Below, piece after piece: positions 9,377 through 19,775 of a DNA stretch of 64,000 nt (positions are counted from its first letter, which is position 1; the number at the start of each line of letters is the position of its first letter). Both the position numbers and the translations under genes were made by a program. The notes below the pieces were generated by a model, which was given only the letters and a program-made list of their open reading frames with translations, was not told the DNA's origin and did not search any database. Source of the stretch: Prevotella sp. oral taxon 299 str. F0039 (lineage in GTDB: Bacteria; Bacteroidota; Bacteroidia; Bacteroidales; Bacteroidaceae); the NCBI RefSeq assembly GCF_000163055.2, contig NC_022111.1, positions 496,001 to 560,000 on the forward strand, written 5' to 3'.

Positions 9377-9913
9377 TTATCCTTTCAATGAAAGTAAAAG
9401 TTTGTTGAGTTCGCTCTTTACACTGGCGTCCATTCGATAGGTGTCGTATTCTAATATGAATCCACCAATAATCTCAGGATCAACCTTTGTTTGAAATTCA
9501 ACAGTTCCATTTGTCTTCTTCTTAATCATATCTGCCATCTTTTGCTCCATTTCTGGAGTTACTTCTGTCGCAGTTATGAGTTTACCACTTATGATGTTCT
9601 TGTCCTTACGATATAATGTGATATAAGAAGCGGCCATGAATTGGAGAAGTTCTTCTCGTGATTCATTGAGTACAAGAGTTATGAAACGCTTTAGAATGGC
9701 TGGAACTTCATTTTGAAATACCGTTAAGAGCAATTGACTCTTCTGCCCTTTAGAAAGCGTAGGATTATTCATTGCTTCTCTTAAAGGTTTCACCTCGAGA
9801 AAAGCATTAAACAAAGATTGCATACAATTGTATACTTCTGTTTCGTTATTTGCCTGTTGCGCTCCTTTTAAAAGTGCCAAAGCATAACGCACAGAAATAA
9901 GTCCTATATCCAT
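9377..9913 (-). CDS. atpH: ATP synthase F1 delta (OSCP) subunit
   Basis: A 178-residue peripheral-stalk protein that joins the top of F1 to the b-subunit dimer. The N-terminal helical bundle starts with ISVRYALALLKGA, as expected for delta. The C-terminal part contains the conserved GGFILEYDTYRMDASVKSELNK pattern, here IIGGFILEYDTYRMD near residues 149-163. It lies 18 bases downstream of atpF and 46 bases upstream of atpA, in the order b-delta-alpha. The length is typical. Confidence 0.95.
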   Translation of the reverse strand: MDIGLISVRYALALLKGAQQANNETEVYNCMQSLFNAFLEVKPLREAMNNPTLSKGQKSQLLLTVFQNEVPAILKRFITLVLNESREELLQFMAASYITLYRKDKNIISGKLITATEVTPEMEQKMADMIKKKTNGTVEFQTKVDPEIIGGFILEYDTYRMDASVKSELNKLLLSLKG

Positions 9914-9931
9914 ATTACCTATTTAATATAA

Positions 9932-10429
9932 TTATTTTTGAACAGAAACATCTTTCAGTATAGAATCAATTAAATCCATCTGACTATCAGAGTCAGATAA
10001 TTTATTGTGAAGAATCTTCTCTGCAATCTGAACAGAAATAGATGCCACCTGTCCTTTAACGTCCTTAATGGCGTTCTGTTTCTCATTAGCAATTTGCAAG
10101 CGAGCCTCCTCAATGATACGATGAGCCTCTTCTCTTGCCTTTAATTGTGCTTCTTCAACAATCTTATCACGAGTTTCTGCAGCCTCTCTTAGAATACGAG
10201 CCTGCTTCTCTCTTGCCTCCTGGAGGATGGATTCACCTTCTTTCTTGATGTTGGCAAGCTTCTCATTAGCCTCATGAGCCTTTTGCAAACTTGCGTCTAT
10301 GAATGCCTTACGCTCGTTTACCATTGCCGTAATTACAGGGAACCCTTTCTTTTTAAGGATTGTGAAGACAATGATAAAAACAACGGTCATCCAAAAGAAC
10401 AAACCAAAATCCGGAGTTATTAATGACAT
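9932..10429 (-). CDS. atpF: ATP synthase Fo b subunit
   Basis: A 165-residue peripheral-stalk subunit. One N-terminal membrane helix (LFFWMTVVFIIVFTILKK, residues about 10-27) is followed by a long charged coiled coil (about residues 38-140) rich in Glu, Lys, Ala and Arg, which dimerises and reaches up to the F1 head. Both the length and the architecture are those of bacterial b subunits. It lies between atpE and atpH. The start ATG gives MSLITPDFGLFFW. Confidence 0.96.
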   Translation of the reverse strand: MSLITPDFGLFFWMTVVFIIVFTILKKKGFPVITAMVNERKAFIDASLQKAHEANEKLANIKKEGESILQEAREKQARILREAAETRDKIVEEAQLKAREEAHRIIEEARLQIANEKQNAIKDVKGQVASISVQIAEKILHNKLSDSDSQMDLIDSILKDVSVQK

Positions 10430-10466
10430 ACTTTATTTTTTAAGTTTCTGCTTTACAGCACAATGA

Positions 10467-10709
10467 TTATACGAATAATGCAAGCAAGGCGATAATTACG
10501 GCGAAGAAAGCTACACCTTCTACTAGCGCTGCCGCAATAATCATTGCAGAACGAAGCTCGCCTATCTTTTCAGGTTGACGTGCCATTGCGTCCATTGCAT
10601 TACCACCAATCTTACCAATACCAATACCTGCACCAATTGCAGCTATACTTCCGCCAATAGCGGCACCCAATTTTGCAACAGCATCTGCTGCTAATAATAA
10701 TGATAACAT
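10467..10709 (-). CDS. atpE: ATP synthase Fo c subunit
   Basis: An 80-residue hairpin of two membrane helices that forms the rotor ring. The polar loop ARQPE is at residues 43-47, and the ion-carrying carboxylate is Glu64 in AALVEGVAFF. The side chains that hold Na+ in sodium-type rings are absent. The helix-1 position that is Gln in Ilyobacter (GVGQG) is Ile31 here (GIGIG), and Glu64 is followed by Gly, not Ser or Thr. This points to a proton ring. Helix 1 is unusually rich in Gly and Ala. Confidence 0.97.
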   Translation of the reverse strand: MLSLLLAADAVAKLGAAIGGSIAAIGAGIGIGKIGGNAMDAMARQPEKIGELRSAMIIAAALVEGVAFFAVIIALLALFV

Positions 10710-10745
10710 AATCTTTATTTTTTTAATTATTACTATTTATAAATT

Positions 10746-11846
10746 CTATTTTGATTCTTCATGTTCTGCATGTTGAATGTTTGATAACGAAATAAATACA
10801 GCACTTAACATTGTGAACACCAGTGCCTGAATGTAACATACAAGTAACTCGAGGAGCATCATAAATACACTCATAGCCACACTTGCTACTGTCATTAATG
10901 AACCTGCTGCTGAGTTAATGGCAAACATAATAAATATGGTGCATGTTAACGATAGCGCAATGGCGTGTCCTGCAAGCATATTGGCAAACAAACGGATCAT
11001 CAATGCCAATGGTTTTGTTAAGATACTGAAGAATTCTATGAATGGCATTAAGGGTACGGGCACCTTTAACCACGTTGGAACATCGGGCCAAAATATTTCT
11101 TTCCAATATTCTTTTGTACCTGTTACATTGGTAACGATAAAGGTACAAAGAGCTAAAAAGAAGGTAATGGTGATGTTGCCTGTTACATTTCCGCCTCCTG
11201 GTGGGAAGGGAATGATACCCATTAAATTTGATATAAAGATGAAGAAGAAACAAGTTAAAAGGTAAGGTGCATACTTATCTGCCTTCTCTCCTAACGTTGC
11301 TTTTATCACATCGTCATATACCGACATAATAAACATGTGCATCAAGCCCACAAATCCTTTTGGAGCAGGGGCTGATGGTTTGTGTTTCTTGCACCATTGA
11401 GCTGGAATTAAAATGCATAATAACATTACTATGGCATTTATAAAAAGCACAACGGCACTCTTTGTAAGTGAGATATCTAGTGGACGTACTTCTTTTCCAT
11501 CAACTTGCTCACAAATCTTATCTTTATTTGATTCGCTTCCTGAGATATATAATCCGTAAGGGCCTTGTCGATTGCCCTTAGAATCATGTTCCTCAGAAAA
11601 ATGATTGCTAAGAAATACATGAAAACCTGTTGAACTCTTCACGATAATAGGAAGAGGTAACACCACTGGATGACCACCAATATCGGTTATATGCCATTCA
11701 TATGAATCGTTAATATGTCCAAATAAGATCTCTTGTATATCTAGCTTGCCGTCTTTTGAATGAGAACTAGCCGACATTGGGCTAATGCTCAACAGCAAAA
11801 ATAAACTTAGACACAAGAGTTTTAGATGTGTTATATATTTATTCAT
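10746..11846 (-). CDS. atpB: ATP synthase Fo a subunit with exported N-terminal domain
   Basis: A 366-residue membrane subunit that forms the ion path against the c ring. The canonical core starts near residue 130 (SAVVLFINAIVMLLCILIP) and carries the essential Arg285 in MIRLFANMLAGHA. In front of it is a signal-peptide-like segment (residues 1-27, ending SPMSASS) and roughly 100 residues that should lie in the periplasm. This makes it about 100 residues longer than the E. coli protein, a form seen in Bacteroidota. Its ATG overlaps the stop of the upstream small membrane protein gene as ATGA, indicating translational coupling. Confidence 0.96.
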   Translation of the reverse strand: MNKYITHLKLLCLSLFLLLSISPMSASSHSKDGKLDIQEILFGHINDSYEWHITDIGGHPVVLPLPIIVKSSTGFHVFLSNHFSEEHDSKGNRQGPYGLYISGSESNKDKICEQVDGKEVRPLDISLTKSAVVLFINAIVMLLCILIPAQWCKKHKPSAPAPKGFVGLMHMFIMSVYDDVIKATLGEKADKYAPYLLTCFFFIFISNLMGIIPFPPGGGNVTGNITITFFLALCTFIVTNVTGTKEYWKEIFWPDVPTWLKVPVPLMPFIEFFSILTKPLALMIRLFANMLAGHAIALSLTCTIFIMFAINSAAGSLMTVASVAMSVFMMLLELLVCYIQALVFTMLSAVFISLSNIQHAEHEESK

Positions 11847-12253
11847 CTTATTTTCTTTTGTTCGATTATTACGAAATAGCTCGTTTCAAAGATCATCATC
11901 ACAAGATAATATACTGAGAAAACGATTACAAAGCCAATAATAGCTTCTCTTTTATTATTCAGTAAACAATAGCTTAATATTACTAATGCTCCTAAAACAA
12001 ATCGCAAGACCATAAACACCAAGTAAAACTTTGTAGTTGCAGAAGGTGCTTTTACGGTAACTACTCGCCAAGATTCTAAATAAGCTGTACTAAAAATGAT
12101 TGAATAAACTGCCCCAACAAGAATGCCATGTATAAAGTTGAACTCCGAAAAGACATTAGACAACAATAACAATAAAAGCGACAATCCTGCAATTATTCCT
12201 ATTGAGATCTTTCTAAATCGAGAAGATACTTTATTTAAATTCCAATCAGACAT
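11843..12253 (-). CDS. Small four-helix membrane protein in the ATP synthase operon (AtpI-like position)
   Basis: A 136-residue protein with four predicted membrane helices: IGIIAGLSLLLLLLSNVFS, ILVGAVYSIIFSTAYL, FYLVFMVLRFVLGALVILS and AIIGFVIVFSVYYLVMMIF. It sits between atpC and atpB. This matches the place and topology of AtpI (subunit i), a chaperone that helps c-ring assembly in other bacteria, but I see no AtpI sequence signature, so the role is inferred from position. The stop overlaps the atpB ATG by four bases. Function unproven. Confidence 0.8.
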   Translation of the reverse strand: MSDWNLNKVSSRFRKISIGIIAGLSLLLLLLSNVFSEFNFIHGILVGAVYSIIFSTAYLESWRVVTVKAPSATTKFYLVFMVLRFVLGALVILSYCLLNNKREAIIGFVIVFSVYYLVMMIFETSYFVIIEQKKIR

Positions 12254-12263
12254 ATATCATCTA

Positions 12264-12506
12264 TTACAACTCTACGCAGAGACGTACTTCGTTTTTTTGT
12301 ACTTCAACAAAGCCTCCTGCTATTCTTTTTGTTTCTAGTTTACCGTCTCCTGTCTTAAAAGAGACTTCCCCTGGCTCTAAAGATGAGATGATTGGAGCAT
12401 GGTTATTCAATATTTCAAAGGGGCCAAGTGTTCCTGGAACCATGACACTCTCTACAGAGTTATCGAATAATACTCCACTAGGAGAAACCATTTTTAAATT
12501 CAACAT
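12264..12506 (-). CDS. atpC: ATP synthase F1 epsilon subunit (short form)
   Basis: An 80-residue protein equal to the N-terminal beta-sandwich of epsilon (NLKMVSPSGVLFDNSVESVM; GPFEILNNHAPIISSLEPG). It contacts gamma and the c ring. The C-terminal helical hairpin that inhibits ATP hydrolysis in E. coli epsilon is missing, as is usual in Bacteroidota, so this subunit cannot give that form of inhibition. The ATG at 12506 is preferred to a GTG one codon upstream. It lies 13 bases downstream of atpD. Confidence 0.94.
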   Translation of the reverse strand: MLNLKMVSPSGVLFDNSVESVMVPGTLGPFEILNNHAPIISSLEPGEVSFKTGDGKLETKRIAGGFVEVQKNEVRLCVEL

Positions 12507-12519
12507 CACCTATTATATA

Positions 12520-14055
<1,536 letters not shown>

Positions 14056-14096
14056 TTATTATTCAATTTTTAAAGTCATCGATATACGATGATATA

Positions 14097-14104
14097 CAAA
14101 AGTA
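14097..14104 (-). promoter_or_regulatory. -7 element for the ATP synthase operon
   Basis: On the minus strand this reads TACTTTTG, a match to the Bacteroidota TAnnTTTG element, 50 bases before the atpD ATG. Transcription would begin a few bases downstream and give a leader of about 45 bases. No convincing -33 element was found. Confidence 0.6.
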
Positions 14105-14180
14105 GTTTTTTTTTATGTAACGAAAGCAATAAAAGGTATTTTTCTAATGTTACATTTGTTTTATAACATACTTTTGCACA

Positions 14181-15158
14181 TTAAATACTTAGCTCGTCTA
14201 GAACGTTTATTAGCTTTCTGTCGAATGGCTTATCGCTACGTATTGCCTCTGACAATGGTACGTAAACCACTTCGTTATTTCTTACACCTACCATAACATT
14301 GCGCTGTCCTTGCATAATTGCATCGATAGCACCAACGCCCGTTCTACTTGCCAAGATACGATCGTGTGCAGTTGGGCGGCCACCTCTTTGCAAGTGACCT
14401 AATATTGAAACACGTACGTCATATTGTGGGAACTCCTTGCGAACACGATCTGCGTAATACAAAGCTCCACATTTCTTACTTTCAGAAACAATTACGATAC
14501 AAGACTTTTTAGATTTACGTATACCACGCTCCATGAAGTTTGCCAACTGGTCCACATCGGTACTATCCTCTGGGATGATTGCTGCTTCAGCTCCACAAGC
14601 TATCGCACTATTCTGAGCTAAGAAGCCTGCGTCTCGTCCCATCACCTCAACAAAGAAGATTCGTTCATGGCTTTGGGCAGTATCTCTAATTCTGTCGACG
14701 CACTCTACAATCGTATTTAGAGTTGTGTCATAACCAATTGTTGAATCAGTTCCATATAAGTCGTTATCTATTGTGCCTGGTAATCCAATACAACAAACGT
14801 CATACTCTCTTGCAAAATTCATTGCACCTGTTAGCGAACCATTTCCTCCAATAACTACAAGAGCATCGATTCCGTGTTTCACCATATTATTATATGCAGT
14901 CTCTTGACCTTCCTTTGTAAAGAAATCTTTAGAGCGAGCACTCTTTATAATGGTACCTCCCGACATAATAATACCACTCACATTCTCTGTGGTAAAATCC
15001 TTTATCTCGTCGTTTATCAGTCCTTCGTAACCTCTATATATTCCTTTTATATTAAATCCATTACATATTCCGGCACGTGTTACCGCACGAATTGCAGCGT
15101 TCATACCTGGTGCATCGCCCCCAGAAGTCAAAATTCCTATTGTATTTATTTTTGCCAT
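14181..15158 (-). CDS. pfkA: 6-phosphofructokinase
   Basis: A 325-residue glycolytic enzyme that phosphorylates fructose 6-phosphate. The N-terminus [18 protein letters not shown], the catalytic [10 protein letters not shown], the substrate site MGRDAGFLA and GHLQRGG are intact, and the length is that of bacterial ATP-dependent PfkA. The residue after the conserved Gly pair that fixes the ATP/PPi choice is Gly (GGNGS), which indicates ATP. However, the Asp normally found in GGDGS, which coordinates Mg-ATP, is Asn106 here. It lies 7 bases downstream of nhaD and is probably cotranscribed with it. Confidence 0.95.
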   Translation of the reverse strand: MAKINTIGILTSGGDAPGMNAAIRAVTRAGICNGFNIKGIYRGYEGLINDEIKDFTTENVSGIIMSGGTIIKSARSKDFFTKEGQETAYNNMVKHGIDALVVIGGNGSLTGAMNFAREYDVCCIGLPGTIDNDLYGTDSTIGYDTTLNTIVECVDRIRDTAQSHERIFFVEVMGRDAGFLAQNSAIACGAEAAIIPEDSTDVDQLANFMERGIRKSKKSCIVIVSESKKCGALYYADRVRKEFPQYDVRVSILGHLQRGGRPTAHDRILASRTGVGAIDAIMQGQRNVMVGVRNNEVVYVPLSEAIRSDKPFDRKLINVLDELSI

Positions 15159-15165
15159 AATTATA

Positions 15166-16515
15166 CTATAAATATAATGTTAAATATAAAATTATCAATC
15201 CTAATATGCTACCTAGCAAGGCATAGCAGCCTACATGCTTAAAATACCATCCTATTGAAATGTGCTCTGCCTTCATAAAAGCTATTCCACTTAAAGAGCT
15301 TACCATAAAGATGTTACCTCCAATCTGTGCTCCATAGGCGATAATAGCCCAAGAAGCGTCGTTTAATTCACAGAAAGGATTTATCGAAACATGTAGCATT
15401 GCTGTTGCGAAATTATCAAGGAAAAAGCTCATTAATGTAGCTGACACCCCTAATAACATTCTATCATTAAAGAGTGAACCAAAGTTTTCTCTTACTAAAA
15501 CAAAGAAACCTGTTTCCTGAATTACGCCAAACGACAATATAATTCCCATCACAAAGAATATCATTTGAATCACTCCATACTGTAAAACTCGTGGTATCCT
15601 GCGTTGAATCATATCGTCAACGTTCATCAATTTTCTATTAAAAATCTCATTAATAATCCATAATAAAGAGAGCACACACAATGCACCTAAAAATGGACTA
15701 AGCTTTGTAATGTTGTGGAAAGTTGGAATAAACCAAAGTCCTCCAATACCTAAAAGTAGCATTATAAATCGTTGCCATACGTTCAAATTAGTATCATCAC
15801 CTCTGTAAGGCATTGAGAATGTCAAATCTAAACGTTCGGGAAGCTCTCTACCTATCATAAATATGGGGAGAGACCATGCTACCAAACAAGGTAAGATCAG
15901 TAAAGATGAGAAAGAAGTAGCACTAACTAAGCCTCCACTCCATAATACTAATCCAACAGGATCACCTATCACAGTAAAGATACCTCCACAGCTTGCAGAT
16001 AAGAATATGGCAGAGCCATAAAGCCATCTCAAACGCCTGCTCGATAACAATTGATGCATAATGGTCAGCATCATCACCGTTGTTGTTAAGTTATCTAGAT
16101 TAGCTGAGAGTAAAAAGGTGACAACAGATAAACTCCACAACAATGTTTTACTATTTCTTGTTTTGAGAAATTTGATAAGGAAGTCAAAGCAACCATTATT
16201 ATTTAAGATCTCAACAATGGTCATTGTTACCAAAAGAAACAAAACTACTTCTGCAGCTTTACCCACATAGTTTATAAAGATGTTTTGAGCAATATAATGC
16301 TTCACCGCAACGCTTGTAGCTTTCGAACCTTCTAAGAAACCCAGATAATCTAATTGATGAAAGCTCATTACATAATCAGTTCCATAGCATATGTAAAGAA
16401 CCCAGCATACCGTTCCCATAAAAACTGCAATCGCAGCTTTATTAACATGGGTGAGATGCGCCGATGCAATTAGCAATAAACCCAATAATAATATAATAAT
16501 TATTACCAATGTCAT
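15166..16515 (-). CDS. nhaD: NhaD-type Na+/H+ antiporter
   Basis: A 449-residue inner-membrane protein with about twelve hydrophobic segments, of the ion transporter superfamily. NhaD-like features include [15 protein letters not shown] near residue 140, [20 protein letters not shown] near 170, and a second-half repeat [18 protein letters not shown]. The paired Asn-Asp helices probably carry the ions. It would expel Na+ in exchange for H+, linking the sodium gradient made by NQR to the proton gradient. The frame is open from a TTG at 16551, but the ATG at 16515 ([10 protein letters not shown]) begins the first helix and lies just downstream of a -7 element. Confidence 0.9.
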   Translation of the reverse strand: MTLVIIIILLLGLLLIASAHLTHVNKAAIAVFMGTVCWVLYICYGTDYVMSFHQLDYLGFLEGSKATSVAVKHYIAQNIFINYVGKAAEVVLFLLVTMTIVEILNNNGCFDFLIKFLKTRNSKTLLWSLSVVTFLLSANLDNLTTTVMMLTIMHQLLSSRRLRWLYGSAIFLSASCGGIFTVIGDPVGLVLWSGGLVSATSFSSLLILPCLVAWSLPIFMIGRELPERLDLTFSMPYRGDDTNLNVWQRFIMLLLGIGGLWFIPTFHNITKLSPFLGALCVLSLLWIINEIFNRKLMNVDDMIQRRIPRVLQYGVIQMIFFVMGIILSFGVIQETGFFVLVRENFGSLFNDRMLLGVSATLMSFFLDNFATAMLHVSINPFCELNDASWAIIAYGAQIGGNIFMVSSLSGIAFMKAEHISIGWYFKHVGCYALLGSILGLIILYLTLYL

Positions 16516-16522
16516 AACAATG

Positions 16523-16530
16523 CAAAGATA
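16523..16530 (-). promoter_or_regulatory. -7 element abutting the nhaD start codon
   Basis: The minus strand reads TATCTTTG, and only 7 bases separate it from the nhaD ATG at 16515. A transcript starting a few bases after the element would have a leader of about 0-4 bases. The rest of the 16516-16839 gap holds only this element and the rpoD promoter. Confidence 0.55.
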
Positions 16531-16762
16531 ATAAAATATATCTAGATACAAAGTTTTTTAGGTGAAATATGATCTTTTCTTTTAAGAATAAATAAGGTTA
16601 TATGTTATTTGTCTATTTCTTTATTGTAAAAGCAATGGCAATAGCTGGAAAATATATTCTAAAACAAATAAGATCTGCTACTTTAATTTAAATAAATTGT
16701 AAAAAGACATTATATAAATGACTTTTAACTATACATAATAATAATATATCGTTTATTTTTCT

Positions 16763-16770
16763 TACCTTTG
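16763..16770 (+). promoter_or_regulatory. -7 element for rpoD
   Basis: TACCTTTG matches TAnnTTTG. It lies 69 bases before the rpoD ATG, in a very AT-rich stretch. No clear -33 TTTG was found at the usual distance. Confidence 0.55.
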
Positions 16771-16839
16771 CAAGGTTATATTAGTAATATCTAGTAATTA
16801 TTTAATAACTAACAAGTTAGAAAGGATAAGATATTTAGG

Positions 16840-17712
16840 ATGAGACAATTAAAAATTCAAAAGAGTATTACCAATCGTTCTAGTGAAGCACTTGATAAGT
16901 ACTTAGTAGAGATAGGTCGTGCCCCATTGATATCTATTGACGATGAAATTGAACTTGCACAAAAGATTAAAAAAGGTGGTCCTGAAGGAGAACGAGCAAA
17001 GGATAAGCTTGTAACAGCAAATCTTCGCTTTGTAGTTTCTGTTGCAAAGCAATATCAACATCAAGGGTTAACTCTTACCGATCTTATCGATGAAGGTAAT
17101 ATTGGCTTGATTAAAGCAGCTCAAAAGTTCGACGAGACACGTGGATTTAAGTTTATTTCTTACGCAGTTTGGTGGATTCGTCAAAGTATCTTACAAGCCA
17201 TAGCAGAACAAAGTAGAATTGTTCGTTTACCCTTAAATCAGGTTGGTTCACTTAATAAAATCAATCATGAGATTAATAAGTTTGAACAAGAGAATCAACG
17301 ACATCCTTCTGTTTCTGAACTTTCTGACGCTACAAACATTGATGAAGAAAAAATTGGTCAGAGCTTAATGGCGGATGGTCACCACGTAAGTATCGACGCA
17401 CCATTCCAAGATGGCGAAGATAATTGTATGTTAGATGTGATGCCTTCGAGCGATGATAGCCGTACCGACCGTCAAGTAGACCATGAGTCTATGGCACAAG
17501 AGCTTGAAGCTGTTCTCAACAAAGTATTAAAAGACAGAGAAATAACTATCATTCGTGAATGCTTTGGTATTGGCTGTCACGAGAAAGGCCTTGAAGAAAT
17601 TGGAGACCAACTAGGTTTAACTAGAGAACGTGTTAGACAGATTCGTGAAAAGAGTATTGCGAAACTAAGAGACAGCGGTAATGCTAAAATATTAATGAAA
17701 TATTTAGGTTAA
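16840..17712 (+). CDS. rpoD: Primary sigma factor (sigma-70 family, RpoD)
   Basis: A 290-residue sigma factor that directs RNA polymerase to housekeeping promoters. It lacks region 1.1 and begins directly with region 1.2 (LDKYLVEIGRAPLIS). Region 2 follows (LVTANLRFVVSVAKQYQHQG; FISYAVWWIRQSILQAI), then region 3, and region 4.2 with the helix-turn-helix TRERVRQIREKS. This short form is the primary sigma of Bacteroidota, which recognises the TAnnTTTG elements seen through this window. It is transcribed alone and is followed by a perfect terminator hairpin. Confidence 0.96.
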   Translation: MRQLKIQKSITNRSSEALDKYLVEIGRAPLISIDDEIELAQKIKKGGPEGERAKDKLVTANLRFVVSVAKQYQHQGLTLTDLIDEGNIGLIKAAQKFDETRGFKFISYAVWWIRQSILQAIAEQSRIVRLPLNQVGSLNKINHEINKFEQENQRHPSVSELSDATNIDEEKIGQSLMADGHHVSIDAPFQDGEDNCMLDVMPSSDDSRTDRQVDHESMAQELEAVLNKVLKDREITIIRECFGIGCHEKGLEEIGDQLGLTRERVRQIREKSIAKLRDSGNAKILMKYLG

Positions 17713-17738
17713 TCTCAACCAACATTATTTCTAGTGCA

Positions 17739-17778
17739 AGAGTACACACCATCTATTTTATGGTGTGTACTCTTTTTG
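17739..17778 (+). terminator. Intrinsic terminator after rpoD
   Basis: A perfect 14-bp stem (17739-17752 with 17760-17773) and a 7-base loop, followed by TTTTG. It starts 26 bases after the rpoD stop. Confidence 0.9.
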
Positions 17779-18007
17779 TTTACCCTCACTCTTAGATTTA
17801 ATGCAATCCACTTCCTATTTATTTTTACAATACAAGTAATATTATTTCAATTGTCTTTTCAACTTTACATTTATTTTGTCCTCTGTATTCTTATGTTTCG
17901 ACAAGGTTCTAAAGAATCAATACTTTATTTTCTCTAAATAGGGTAAAAACTAAAATAAGAAAGTTAATAGTTGTGTAAAAAAACTTTTATATTTTTATTA
18001 TTTTGTT

Positions 18008-18015
18008 TATATTTG
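18008..18015 (+). promoter_or_regulatory. -7 element for the exported protein at 18084
   Basis: TATATTTG matches the TAnnTTTG consensus, 68 bases before the chosen ATG. The remainder of the 17713-18083 gap is the rpoD terminator plus AT-rich DNA with no gene I can support. Confidence 0.6.
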
Positions 18016-18083
18016 TAACGTAATTAGTTTATTCAACTATTTATTATTATTTATTCTATAAAATTTTGATAAAAAGAAGAGAA

Positions 18084-19577
18084 ATGAAGACATTTGTGTT
18101 GAATTTATTAGCTTATGTGTGTGCATTTTCAGCTTATGCACAAGATATAAAAGTGAAGAAAGGTCAAATAATGATAGATAACAACGTTGTTGCATCTATC
18201 AAAGAAGAAAAGAATGGATATCTTTTTTCTAATCCAGATGGTTCACCTATCATCACGGTTTATATCACATCATACACCAAAGGGAAAGTACGAACTCCCG
18301 AAGAATGGTTGATTTGCACATCACCAGATGGCAAAACATTTGAATTGCCCAATTCTAAGGATCGTTTATTACTATCTTTTAATAAGGTTTATACATACAA
18401 AATTTTTGATAGCAATCCTCAACTTCTCACCACAAATGGATTGGATAAAAACACCATCGCTAAGCTCTTCGAAGAAGGTAAACACGCTTTTTCGCATAAA
18501 TGGGACAGTATTTATAATGTACTTAAAGAGGAGGAGAAGAAAGAAAAAGAGCTTATTGCTAACAAAACTTTCATCATCAATAACGCAGGAGAAATCATTA
18601 GTAATAAGAATATCATAGGTAAAGTATTCGTAAACAAGCCTACTATGGGTGGTTCCACCTATTATATTAAGGATATAAAAGGTAATCAAATAGCAAAATT
18701 AGAAACTTCTTCATGGTCGGGAAGCAGTAATTTTAGTAAAATTATCACTTGTGATAATAAGCCTTTAATGTTCTTAGAGTATAACTCTGCAATGCAATTA
18801 TCTACAGATGAAGTTGCTCTTCATTTTGTAGCAAAACTCCTTTCAGAAGGATATCCACTTGGAGATATGACTGAAGATATTAAAGCTCGCCTAGAAAACA
18901 ACGCTAAAAAGAAAGAAGAGCAAGCCCTTGAGAAAGAAAAGCAACAAGTAAAAGCGGCTATGGATTCATCTGTTAATATCTATAATACACCAGGAAAGGT
19001 TATCCTTACAGATGGAACTACATCCGAAGGAAATATCACTATCATCTTTGAATCGATTGAAAAGAAGATGGGACAAGGCAGAAGTGGTATCATAGATCTA
19101 GATGCTCCCGCTTTAGGAACTACTGCATTACTAACTCAAAAAGATGCAAATGGTAATAAAACAGAAAAGAAATATAAAGCATCAGAAGGTGTAATGATTC
19201 AATTAAACAATAGAAGTTTCTTAGGAAGCAAAGGTTCTAAAGACGGAGTATTAAACAATGTAGGTGGAAGTTCATCTATAAACATTGGTACTCGCCGTGC
19301 TCAATTCTTCGAAGTACTTTACAATGATGGCAAAGAAAACTTTATTTTACAACATCCTTTAGATGAAGGTGAACTCTATTTAAAGCTTAAAGATAAGCAA
19401 GAAGCAATTTATCTTGGCAATAAAGCATTGTTAGGTTCTCGAAGCGAGAAAACAAAAACGAAGCTTACTGCTGAATATTTACAATGTCCTTCGATAGATG
19501 CAACTAAATATGACACCACAACAATTGATGGATTAAAGCAGCTAATTGCCGACTATTGCAAGGCTTGTGGCAAATAA
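18084..19577 (+). CDS. Exported protein of unknown function
   Basis: A 497-residue protein that I do not recognise. It has a clear signal peptide (MKTFVLNLLAYVCAFSAYA, cleavage before QD). After it come two similar-looking segments in which a short phrase such as MIDNNVVASI or IINNAGEIISNKNIIGKV is followed by beta-strand-rich sequence. A charged helical stretch (about residues 265-292, Lys/Glu/Gln rich) separates them from a second beta-rich half with Gly/Ser-rich loops. It ends in LIADYCKACGK. It is probably periplasmic or surface-associated. The ATG at 18084 is chosen over a TTG six codons upstream because it starts the signal peptide. Confidence 0.8.
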   Translation: MKTFVLNLLAYVCAFSAYAQDIKVKKGQIMIDNNVVASIKEEKNGYLFSNPDGSPIITVYITSYTKGKVRTPEEWLICTSPDGKTFELPNSKDRLLLSFNKVYTYKIFDSNPQLLTTNGLDKNTIAKLFEEGKHAFSHKWDSIYNVLKEEEKKEKELIANKTFIINNAGEIISNKNIIGKVFVNKPTMGGSTYYIKDIKGNQIAKLETSSWSGSSNFSKIITCDNKPLMFLEYNSAMQLSTDEVALHFVAKLLSEGYPLGDMTEDIKARLENNAKKKEEQALEKEKQQVKAAMDSSVNIYNTPGKVILTDGTTSEGNITIIFESIEKKMGQGRSGIIDLDAPALGTTALLTQKDANGNKTEKKYKASEGVMIQLNNRSFLGSKGSKDGVLNNVGGSSSINIGTRRAQFFEVLYNDGKENFILQHPLDEGELYLKLKDKQEAIYLGNKALLGSRSEKTKTKLTAEYLQCPSIDATKYDTTTIDGLKQLIADYCKACGK

Positions 19578-19651
19578 GAAATAATGTATTTGAATCTTAT
19601 TTCAAATTCAAAACAAGTTGATAAGAAGCGATTTGAAACGCAAAACATTTT

Positions 19652-19699
19652 AAGTAAGAATGAATAGATATACAAAAAGTTCATTCTTACTTTCTTTAT
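19652..19699 (+). terminator. Intrinsic terminator after the exported protein gene
   Basis: A perfect 13-bp stem (19652-19664 with 19680-19692) and a 15-base loop, followed by a T-rich tail. It also lies beyond the convergent gene ending at 19776, so it may serve both. Confidence 0.85.
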
Positions 19700-19775
19700 A
19701 TACCCTTTCTATAACACATTCCCCAACCAACAACAATACAACTCCCACCATTTATACTATAAGTACGCAGAAATA

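Noticed and set aside
10918..11265. A 115-codon frame opposite atpB
   Set aside because: It lies entirely antisense to a well-supported conserved gene and its translation shows no domain.
17734..17937. A 67-codon open frame after rpoD with hydrophobic translation
   Set aside because: It starts inside the rpoD terminator hairpin, opens on TTG-type or non-ATG codons, and has the composition of AT-rich noncoding DNA (mostly Phe, Leu, Ile). No promoter or conserved motif.
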